Positions 1 through 5,221 of a stretch of 8,057 nt of DNA are shown piece by piece. The stretch comes from Pseudomonadota bacterium (GTDB lineage Bacteria; Desulfobacterota; Desulfobacteria; Desulfobacterales; C00003060). The position numbers were made by a program, and so were the translations under genes. How positions within the stretch are numbered: the first letter of the stretch is position 1; each line of letters starts with the position of its first letter. The DNA lies in contig JADFWI010000050.1 of NCBI GenBank assembly GCA_015222985.1, positions 1 to 8,057 on the forward strand, in the 5' to 3' direction. The notes under the pieces are model-generated. The model was given only the letters and a program-made list of their open reading frames with translations. It did not search any database and was not told where the DNA came from.

Positions 1-2
1 AG

Positions 3-245
3 AAGGCGGGCAGACACCAGCAAGAAATCCATACAGTATTAACGCAAGTCCTTTTTTTTCTTCGCCAGGATCCTTTATACCAGCCGTATTTGTACAACGA
101 GATTTTCAATATTGCCGGCCTGGTCCACGCTCGGTCCAGCTACGGCCTGAGAGAAATGGCAGAGTGTAAGTCTATATTGAAACGGGTGGCAAAAAAGGTC
201 CGGGAAATGGATCAACACCTTGTATATGACAGGAAAGCGGCATAG
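3..245 (+). CDS. C-terminal part of an unidentified protein (5' end outside window)
   Basis: A frame stays open from base 3 to a TAG at 243-245, giving about 80 residues with no in-frame stop. The inferred C-terminus contains the stretch PLYQPYLYNEIFNIAGLV and then a charged, probably helical tail (REMAECKSILKRVAKKVREM) ending in DRKAA. The mix of aromatic, charged and aliphatic residues looks like genuine protein, unlike the Cys/His/Phe-rich frame on the opposite strand. The start lies upstream of the window. I do not recognise the family and no motif identifies a function. It reads in the same direction as the flagellar operon but is separated from motA by about 475 bp containing its own promoter, so it is probably not part of that unit. 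It could still be a chance open frame. Confidence 0.5.
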   Translation, partial: KAGRHQQEIHTVLTQVLFFLRQDPLYQPYLYNEIFNIAGLVHARSSYGLREMAECKSILKRVAKKVREMDQHLVYDRKAA

Positions 246-285
246 TAGGGTTATCTTTGTTTCGTTGTGTTTGCTTGTTGGCCAG

Positions 286-305
286 CCCGCCAGACGTACG
301 GCGGG
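286..305. repeat. GC-rich inverted repeat (6-bp stem, 8-nt loop)
   Basis: CCCGCC at 286-291 is the exact reverse complement of GGCGGG at 300-305, and the 8-nt loop contains the palindrome ACGT. It lies about 40 bp after the stop codon of the partial upstream gene, so it could mark the 3' end of that transcript. There is no T-run after either arm, which argues against a standard intrinsic terminator. Its compact form resembles a dispersed intergenic palindrome. Confidence 0.45.
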
Positions 306-369
306 ATGAAACCACATCCTTAAATCGTTCTATTCTCATGCCTTATCCACTCAGAACTCACGAATCAAC

Positions 370-413
370 GGTTCAGATTTTCGGTGAACCCTGAACCTCT
401 GAACCCGTGAACG
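370..413. repeat. Short TGAACC repeat array with opposing GGTTCAG arm
   Basis: TGAACC occurs at 385-390, 392-397 and 400-405, and as TGAACG at 408-413, with a period of 7-8 bases. Upstream, GGTTCAG at 370-376 is the exact reverse complement of CTGAACC at 391-397. The block can therefore fold as a hairpin as well as act as a small tandem array. It does not touch any gene. Its function is unknown. The form suggests a simple intergenic repeat that may occur elsewhere in the genome. Confidence 0.55.
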
Positions 414-431
414 GTTACCCATCCTCAACAC

Positions 432-445
432 GTCAACAGATTGAC
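432..445. promoter_or_regulatory. Perfect dyad GTCAA-N4-TTGAC, candidate activator site
   Basis: The sequence GTCAACAGATTGAC has perfect 5-bp arms around a 4-bp centre. It has the same length and arm sequence as the FleQ-type binding consensus known from Pseudomonas (GTC-N8-GAC with TTGAC in the right arm). A further TTGAC half-site lies at 460-464, 19 bp downstream. The dyad sits about 220 bp upstream of the -24 element of the motA promoter, a workable distance for a bacterial enhancer-binding protein acting by DNA looping. The regulator itself is not in the window, so its identity is an inference. Confidence 0.4.
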
Positions 446-460
446 AGGACCTTTCCCATT

Positions 461-497
461 TGACGCGCTTTTTCTGTCAGAAAAGGCGAGCGTGTCA
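461..497. repeat. Imperfect hairpin between dyad and promoter
   Basis: TGACGCG at 461-467 can pair with CGTGTCA at 491-497 with one G-T pair, and CTTTTTC at 468-474 can pair with GAAAAG at 480-485 with one bulged T, leaving a 5-nt loop. No T-run follows, so it does not look like a terminator. It may be a chance structure or a dispersed element. Confidence 0.3.
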
Positions 498-661
498 TTC
501 ACAACGGAATTCATTGCTTCTGAAACAGACGGGCCCCTTGCAAGTTAGCCATAAAACTATATGGATTTAAAAGATATTCAAGTCATGTCTCTAATGCTCT
601 TACCGTTTTCGTCCTGCTGACTACCTCCCATTGATCACTCACACCAGCCATTTGATCGAAG

Positions 662-676
662 TGGCACAAAGGTTGC
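662..676 (+). promoter_or_regulatory. Sigma-54 (RpoN) -24/-12 promoter of the motA operon
   Basis: TGGCAC at 662-667 and TTGC at 673-676 match the -24 and -12 elements of the sigma-54 consensus. The invariant GG (663-664) and GC (675-676) are separated by exactly 10 bases, as required. Transcription would begin near 687-689, giving a leader of roughly 34 bases before the motA ATG at 722. Sigma-54 promoters need an ATP-dependent activator, in flagellar systems usually an FlrA/FlrC/FleQ-type protein, and this fits the middle stage of a flagellar hierarchy. I found no comparable promoter between the later genes, so this one probably drives the whole run to flhB and beyond. Confidence 0.8.
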
Positions 677-721
677 TGTAATCCTTACCTTGAGATCACG
701 CTATATCACAGGGGAACAAAT

Positions 722-1486
722 ATGGACATTGCAACCGTTCTCGGAATTGCTTCTGCCTTTGGCCTTGTGCTTGTTGCCATTTTCATGGGCGGAGGCCTCG
801 GCCTTTTTGTCAACGCTCCTTCCCTGATGATTGTGGCCGGTGGAACCCTCGGCACGACCATGATCAACTACCCTTTGAAAGAAGTACTGGGTGTAATCGG
901 GGTTGTGAGGAATGTCTTTTTTTCAAAGGTATCGTCGGCAAAGGATATCATCAAACAATTTGGCGAGTTTTCCAACAAGGCCCGTCGCGAAGGGATTCTT
1001 GCCCTGGAGTCTGAGGTAAAAAACATTGATGAGGGGTTTCTGCAGAAGGGTCTTCAACTCTCGATCGATGGGCTGGAGCCCGCCTCGATCAGAGAAATCC
1101 TTGAAACCGAAATTTCCTATGTGCGGGATCGTCACAAACTCGGCGCAGAGATCTTTACGACCATGGGGACTTATGCTCCGGCGCTCGGTATGGTCGGCAC
1201 GCTCATCGGTCTTGTGCAGATGTTGCAGTCTATGAGTGATCCGAGCTCCATCGGACCGGCCATGGCTGTGGCCCTTTTGACTACCTTCTACGGCGCGGTT
1301 GCGGCCAACCTTCTTTTTATGCCAATTGCCGGTAAGCTCAAAACCCGCAGCAGCGAGGAAGTCCTTGTCAAGGAGTTGATGGTTGAGGGCGTGATTTGTC
1401 TTTCAAACGGAGAAAACCCTCGCATCGTGGAGCAGAAGCTTATGGCGTTTCTCCCTCCAAACCAGCGGGAAGCAGATGCCCAATAG
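722..1486 (+). CDS. motA: Flagellar stator subunit MotA (PomA-like)
   Basis: MotA forms the ring of the inner-membrane ion channel that drives flagellar rotation by pushing on FliG. The 254-residue product has the family's four membrane segments at about 1-20, 33-50, 152-172 and 181-203. The large cytoplasmic loop between the second and third carries the charged motif ARREGILALE (87-96), which holds the FliG-contacting Arg and Glu positions. The third segment contains Pro153 and Thr160, and the fourth contains Thr187-Thr188 in AMAVALLTTFYGA. This arrangement follows Vibrio PomA closely, with a constant offset of two residues; the PomA Asp148 position is Thr150 here. The ATG is preceded by AGGGGAA at 710-716. 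It is the first gene after the sigma-54 promoter, and its stop is 12 bases before the motB-like gene. The PomA flavour hints at sodium coupling but does not prove it. Confidence 0.96.
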   Translation: MDIATVLGIASAFGLVLVAIFMGGGLGLFVNAPSLMIVAGGTLGTTMINYPLKEVLGVIGVVRNVFFSKVSSAKDIIKQFGEFSNKARREGILALESEVKNIDEGFLQKGLQLSIDGLEPASIREILETEISYVRDRHKLGAEIFTTMGTYAPALGMVGTLIGLVQMLQSMSDPSSIGPAMAVALLTTFYGAVAANLLFMPIAGKLKTRSSEEVLVKELMVEGVICLSNGENPRIVEQKLMAFLPPNQREADAQ

Positions 1487-1498
1487 GGATTGAGTCAA

Positions 1499-2284
1499 AT
1501 GTCAGGTGAAATGAAACGGAAACAAAGTCAATCTGAGGACGGTCCCAGTCAGGCTGGTATAAGGGTCATGATTGTCAGCCTCTTTATTATTCTCCTGGCA
1601 TTTTTTATCGTGCTTAATTCGATTGCCGTTGTTGATGAGAGGAAGACCCTTGCGGCATTGGGTTCATTGATAGGAAGCTTTGGGATTTTGCCTGGCGGGC
1701 TTTCTGCTTCTAAGGAGGGAGAGGTGAGACTGATTTCCGCAACCCAGGTCCCCATGGCTTCGCGTCAAGCAGAGTCAATGGAGATACCTGATCTGGGCAA
1801 GCCAGGCACCGGATCTGTCGCCACACGAACAATGCCGAAGGGGGAGGTAATCAGTATACAGAACCGGGTGCTTTTCGACGAAGCAAGCTACAAAATCGAG
1901 CCTGCAGGCTACGATTTTTTGAAGAGACTTTGTAAGATCATCAATGAGGAAGGATACCCTGTTGAGATCACCGGGCATACGGACAGCAGACCTCCGGATG
2001 AGAAATCCGTACGTTCCAACTGGCAGCTTTCATCTTTGAGGGCACTTGAGGTCTTAAAGTTTTTTGTGGTCGTTGGCAAGGTCCTTCCGTCACGCCTGAC
2101 AGCCTATGGCTGCGGGGAGCATAGACCGGTTGCAAGCAACGAGACAAGACAGACAAGGGCGCAAAACAGTAGGGTTGATATTATCCTGGCGCACAGTTCA
2201 ACCGGAAAGCTCAAAGAGATTATTCAGAAGGACCAATCCGGATTCGTCGTTTTCAAGCGATTTGTGTTTAGCATCTTTGATTAG
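1499..2284 (+). CDS. MotB-like stator paralogue lacking the transmembrane aspartate
   Basis: This 261-residue protein has the MotB layout: a short charged N-terminus, one membrane helix (about 21-41), a plug-like segment (about 46-70), a linker, and an OmpA-type peptidoglycan-binding domain (about 125-230). That domain carries GHTD (Asp162), SNWQLSSLRA and a diverged NSRVDI in place of NRRVEI. The membrane helix aligns with the next gene around LLAFFIVL versus LLTFFVML. At the position of the essential ion-binding Asp it has Ser27 (codon 1577-1579). Unlike its neighbour it has a 31-residue tail after the OmpA domain, ending in aromatic and basic residues. I chose ATG 1499, which has AGGGA at 1485-1489; an in-frame TTG at 1490 would add three residues. 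It may be a non-conducting partner of MotB or a structural anchor. 'OmpA family protein' is the cautious name. Confidence 0.85.
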   Translation: MSGEMKRKQSQSEDGPSQAGIRVMIVSLFIILLAFFIVLNSIAVVDERKTLAALGSLIGSFGILPGGLSASKEGEVRLISATQVPMASRQAESMEIPDLGKPGTGSVATRTMPKGEVISIQNRVLFDEASYKIEPAGYDFLKRLCKIINEEGYPVEITGHTDSRPPDEKSVRSNWQLSSLRALEVLKFFVVVGKVLPSRLTAYGCGEHRPVASNETRQTRAQNSRVDIILAHSSTGKLKEIIQKDQSGFVVFKRFVFSIFD

Positions 2285-2295
2285 GCGGGCAGGGC

Positions 2296-3084
2296 ATGGG
2301 GAAAAACAACAACGAAAATGATGTCAAGCCGGATACCACCATGTGGATGGTCACCTTCGGGGACCTGCTGATGCTTTTATTAACGTTCTTTGTGATGCTT
2401 CTGACCATGTCATCCATGGACACGAAGGCCCTGCAATCCTTCTTTAGTGTTTTTGAGAGTGGCCTTGGTGTTATGGAGTTTTCTGATTTGGCGGCGATAA
2501 AGCCCATTAAAGAGCAAAGTGAAATTGTTTCTTCAAAATGCGGTGATCTGTCAATGCTTAGCGCTCTAAATAATCGGCTGGACCAGTTGTTGGCAAAGCG
2601 CCATGGAACAGAAGTCGGCAGCCTGGAGACGCTGGAAGACCTCCTTGGCATAGGCCGTGGCAGGGAAACCGATGAAGGCCTTGGAGGCTTGAGGAGTGTT
2701 ATGGATGTCTCAGAAGATGAACGGGGCGTTGTTATTACAATTATGGCAAATGTACTGTTTGATTCCGGTGCGGCTGAGATCAAACCAGCCATAGTTCCGT
2801 TACTCGATACAATTGCCAGATTGCTCGGTGGCGTTTCCAACGAGGTGCTTGTTATGGGGCATGCAGACAATATTCCAATGCGCAGCGGGCGCTACCGTTC
2901 CAACTGGGAGCTTTCTCTTTATCGAGCATTGAATGTTCACAGGTATTTTGTGCAAGATAGAGGCCTTCCGCCCAAACGACTTGCCGTTGGAGGATACGGC
3001 GATTTGAGGCCGCGATTTTCCAACAGCACAAGACAGGGACGCGAGAAAAACAGGAGAGTGGAGATTATCCTAAAGAAGATATAG
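2296..3084 (+). CDS. motB: Flagellar stator subunit MotB (PomB-like)
   Basis: MotB pairs with MotA to form the ion channel and anchors it to peptidoglycan. The 262-residue product has one membrane helix (about 17-39) with the sequence TFGDLLMLLLTFFVMLL, in which Asp23 (codon 2362-2364) is the conserved ion-binding residue. This segment resembles Vibrio PomB (TFADLMSLLMCFFVLLL) more than E. coli MotB. A plug-like helix follows at about 42-60. The C-terminal OmpA-type domain (about 150-262) has VLFDSG, GHAD (Asp191, with Ala replacing the usual Thr), SNWELSLYRA and NRRVEIIL. The gene starts 11 bases after the motB-like gene; AGGCGGG at 2283-2289 is a suitable ribosome site. This is the copy expected to conduct ions with MotA. 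Confidence 0.93.
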   Translation: MGKNNNENDVKPDTTMWMVTFGDLLMLLLTFFVMLLTMSSMDTKALQSFFSVFESGLGVMEFSDLAAIKPIKEQSEIVSSKCGDLSMLSALNNRLDQLLAKRHGTEVGSLETLEDLLGIGRGRETDEGLGGLRSVMDVSEDERGVVITIMANVLFDSGAAEIKPAIVPLLDTIARLLGGVSNEVLVMGHADNIPMRSGRYRSNWELSLYRALNVHRYFVQDRGLPPKRLAVGGYGDLRPRFSNSTRQGREKNRRVEIILKKI

Positions 3085-3207
3085 TTTGGGCTGTCTATGG
3101 ATTATAAGAAAATGTTTTTGGGGTAATGATTATCGAAATGAAAATTGAAGAGGCTCTTGTGAAAGGCTCTACTAGCCTGCGGGGATCATGACTGAAAGGA
3201 GCGCAAC
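3085..3207 (+). other. Intergenic gap with two tiny overlapping frames before fliL
   Basis: This 123-base gap contains a nine-codon frame (ATG 3097, stop TAA 3124-3126) whose stop overlaps the ATG of a 21-codon frame (3126-3191, product beginning MIIEMKIEEALV). The second frame ends four bases before the fliL ribosome site. Neither peptide is recognisable. They may carry ribosomes across the gap or be chance frames. I see no -24/-12 or -35/-10 promoter and no terminator here. Confidence 0.3.
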
Positions 3208-3726
3208 ATGGCAGAAGAAGAAAACCTGTCGGTTGATGAAGGTGAAGGTGCAGGGGAGGAGCAGAAAGGCTCCTCCAAGAAGTTCATTGTTATAGGAGTC
3301 GCACTAGTCTTATTGGCCGGAGGCGGCTTTGCAGGATGGAAATTCTTTTTGGCTGAAAAATTTTCGGCACAGGACGGCGAGGCGATTGAAGAGAGCGCGG
3401 AAACCGCTGAAAGCTCACCCGCGGTCGGGATCATTTATGAAATGAAACCTTTTATTGTTAATTTAATCGGTCAGCAGGGCAAGCGATATCTTAAGACAAA
3501 ACTCGAACTCGAGGTTGACGGTGAAGCTCTCGAACAAGAGCTTGCAGAACGTGGCTCTCAGTTAAGGGACGCAATTCTCTTGCTGCTGGCAAGCAAGTCC
3601 TTTGATGATATCAGTACGCCGGGCGGAAAGATTCAGCTCCGAAGTGAGTTGATTGCCCGGATCAATCAAACTCTGAAAGGGGGCGCTATCCGGACACTGT
3701 ACTTTACGGAGTTTGTCGTGCAGTAA
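3208..3726 (+). CDS. fliL: Flagellar basal-body-associated protein FliL
   Basis: FliL is an inner-membrane protein that surrounds or stabilises the stator and raises torque. The 172-residue product has an acidic N-terminus (1-20), one membrane helix (about 25-47, rich in Val, Leu and Gly), an acidic linker (53-70) and a periplasmic stomatin/SPFH-like domain. That domain begins with YEMKPFIVNLIG (77-88) and continues RYLKTKLELEVD, then ends in the diagnostic TLYFTEFVVQ. Length and motifs are normal for the family. AAAGGAG at 3195-3201 sits six bases before the ATG. The 123-bp gap before it is the largest in the operon and contains tiny reading frames but no promoter that I can recognise. Its position between the stator and the switch genes matches its role. 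Confidence 0.95.
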   Translation: MAEEENLSVDEGEGAGEEQKGSSKKFIVIGVALVLLAGGGFAGWKFFLAEKFSAQDGEAIEESAETAESSPAVGIIYEMKPFIVNLIGQQGKRYLKTKLELEVDGEALEQELAERGSQLRDAILLLLASKSFDDISTPGGKIQLRSELIARINQTLKGGAIRTLYFTEFVVQ

Positions 3727-3745
3727 AGGGGTGGTGGAGTGACTC

Positions 3746-4729
3746 ATGTCAAACGTTTTATCACAGGAAGAAGTCGATAGCTTATTAAAGGGGGTCTCAA
3801 GTGGCGAGATTGAGACTGAACCGGATGGCCCTGAGTCTGAAGATGGTGTCATCGCATATGATTTTACTCGTCAGGAACAGATGCTTCGCAACCGAATGCC
3901 GAGTTTTGGGATGGTTACGGAGCGATTCGCCACGACTTTCAGGGCCGACCTTTCTGCCATGGTCCGGAAAACCGTAGATATTGAGGCAGAGCCGGTTGAT
4001 ATGGTCAAGTTCGAAGATTATCGTGTTTCCCTGCCTGTCCCTACAAGTCTCCACATCTTTCGAGTTGACCCTCTCGTGGGACAGGCCCTCGTTGTCTTTG
4101 ACGGTCGTTTGGTTTTTAGTCTGATTGAGTGCTATTTTGGCGGCAAAGGGACAGAACAGGTGAAGATTGAAGGGCGGGACTTCACACCCATAGAGAACGC
4201 GATGATTCGGAAAGCCGTCAGGGTCTGCCTGGAGGCTCTCGGCGCAGCGTGGGAGCGCATTTTCAAGGTTAAAATGACGTATGTGCGTTCAGAGGTCAAT
4301 CCAGAGTTTGCCACGATAGTGATGCCCGGCGACCTGGTTATAGTGAATCGCTTCAATATCGATATCGAGGGGATAGGGGGAAATATGAGCGTGTGCATCC
4401 CATATTCCACTATCGAGCCAATTCGTGACAAGTTCTGTGGAGGCCTGCAGGGCGATCAAGTGAATATGGATGCGAAATGGGAAAGGCGCCTGCACGAGAG
4501 GATTCGGGAGACGACGGTCGATGTGGGTGTCGAGCTGGGCACAGCGAAAATTACGGCAGAGAGGCTGCTTGATCTCAAGGTTGGCGATGTGATTCAGCTT
4601 GAGCAATATGCAACCCAACACCTGATTGGCACGGTGCAAGGTGTTCCGAAACTTGAAGGACGTCCGGGTATCATGAGGGCCAGTCGGGCTATTAGGATAG
4701 AAAAACTGAACGTAATGGGTGAGATATAA
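3746..4729 (+). CDS. fliM: Flagellar motor switch protein FliM
   Basis: FliM is the C-ring subunit that binds phosphorylated CheY and transmits the signal to FliG. The 327-residue product begins with the CheY-binding motif LSQEEVDSLL (5-14), followed by an acidic linker. The central CheC-like domain (about 40-240) contains GGKG at 132-135, which corresponds to the FliG-contacting loop, and the conserved GGNMS at 211-215 followed by CIPYSTIEPI. The C-terminal SpoA domain (about 250-322) is the part that pairs with FliN and ends RASRAIRIEKLN. Length is typical. GGAG at 3736-3739 is the ribosome site for ATG 3746, and fliL ends 19 bases upstream. The stop TAA overlaps an ATG that opens a five-codon frame. 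Confidence 0.97.
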   Translation: MSNVLSQEEVDSLLKGVSSGEIETEPDGPESEDGVIAYDFTRQEQMLRNRMPSFGMVTERFATTFRADLSAMVRKTVDIEAEPVDMVKFEDYRVSLPVPTSLHIFRVDPLVGQALVVFDGRLVFSLIECYFGGKGTEQVKIEGRDFTPIENAMIRKAVRVCLEALGAAWERIFKVKMTYVRSEVNPEFATIVMPGDLVIVNRFNIDIEGIGGNMSVCIPYSTIEPIRDKFCGGLQGDQVNMDAKWERRLHERIRETTVDVGVELGTAKITAERLLDLKVGDVIQLEQYATQHLIGTVQGVPKLEGRPGIMRASRAIRIEKLNVMGEI

Positions 4730-4756
4730 TGTCTGACAAATTTTAAGGAGTGGCCT

Positions 4757-5167
4757 ATGTCCGCTGTGTCGCAAGACGATGTTGATAGCGTTGGATCTGG
4801 AAACGATTCAACAGTGGAGGAGCAAAAGGATGAGAGCAGCCCGGATACTTCTCTGGAGACGGCTGAAGCTGCCAACGCACAGGGGGGAACGGAGGGGGCT
4901 GACGGGGGCAGGGATTTGGACTTTATCCTCGACATTCCGCTGGAGGTCTCGGTTGAATTGGGCCGAACGCAGATGCTTGTCAATGATTTGCTCCGGTTGG
5001 GACAAGGTTCAATTGTCGAATTGAAAAAGCTTGCCGACGAGCCAATGGATATCTATGTGAATGGCAAGTTATTCGCACGTGGCGAGGTAGTAGTTGTCAA
5101 TGAGAAGTTTGGCATAAGGCTGACTGATATTATTAGTCCCATTGAGAGAGTCAAGACACTGGCGTAG
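4757..5167 (+). CDS. fliN: Flagellar motor switch protein FliN
   Basis: FliN forms the lower C-ring with FliM and binds the export ATPase regulator FliH. The 136-residue product has an acidic, low-complexity N-terminus (about 12-52) and one SpoA domain (about 57-130) with ILDIPLEVSVELGRT, then GSIVELKKL, VNGKLFARGEVVVVNEKFGIRLTDI. The first residues (SQDDVDS, 5-11) resemble the CheY-binding start of FliM but lack the following Leu-Leu. No CheC-like domain is present, so it is FliN rather than FliY. AAGGAG at 4745-4750 precedes the ATG by six bases and overlaps the stop of the tiny frame that begins at the fliM stop. Confidence 0.95.
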   Translation: MSAVSQDDVDSVGSGNDSTVEEQKDESSPDTSLETAEAANAQGGTEGADGGRDLDFILDIPLEVSVELGRTQMLVNDLLRLGQGSIVELKKLADEPMDIYVNGKLFARGEVVVVNEKFGIRLTDIISPIERVKTLA

Positions 5168-5221
5168 ACGGAATTGCCACGCCATTTCATACAAGGCGGC
5201 TAAGGTAAGGAATTAGATCAC

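Larger units (their letters stand above)
246..721. other. Long non-coding upstream region of the motA operon
   Basis: I see no convincing gene in these 476 bases. Reading from left to right it contains a GC-rich hairpin (286-305), a short array of TGAACC units with an opposing GGTTCA arm (370-413), a 14-bp perfect dyad (432-445), an imperfect hairpin (461-497), an AT-richer stretch around 550-600, and a sigma-54 type promoter (662-676). The layout, with a dyad roughly 220 bp before a -24/-12 promoter, fits an enhancer-dependent control region. The repeats between them look like dispersed intergenic elements rather than regulatory sites. Confidence 0.7.

Noticed and set aside
286..305. Intrinsic terminator for the upstream gene
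   Set aside because: The stem is only 6 bp with an 8-nt loop and no T-run follows on either strand, so I call it only an inverted repeat.
75..317. 80-codon frame on the - strand in the upstream region
   Set aside because: Its first codons come from the GC-rich palindrome and the rest is antisense to a more protein-like + strand frame (3-245); composition is rich in Cys, His and Phe as in shadow frames.
370..413. CRISPR array
   Set aside because: The units are 6 bases with 1-2 base spacers, far too short for CRISPR repeats and spacers, and no cas gene is present.
1490..1498. TTG at 1490 as start of the MotB-like gene
   Set aside because: It would begin immediately after the AGGGA ribosome-site candidate, whereas ATG 1499 has a normal nine-base spacing; only three residues are affected.
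2268..2870. 200-codon frame on the - strand across motB
   Set aside because: It is fully antisense to motB, is dominated by Ser/Thr/Pro low-complexity sequence and has no recognisable domain; motB is certain on the other strand.
3085..3207. Second promoter in front of fliL
   Set aside because: No TGGCAC-N5-TTGC, flagellar sigma-28 or clear -35/-10 pair is visible in the gap, so fliL is treated as part of the motA unit.
4289..4774. 161-codon frame on the - strand across the fliM 3' end
   Set aside because: Antisense to the well-conserved SpoA domain of fliM and the start of fliN; composition is shadow-like.
4779..5024. 81-codon + strand frame inside fliN
   Set aside because: Trp- and Arg-rich out-of-frame reading of fliN with no ribosome site or domain; the fliN frame has the SpoA motifs.
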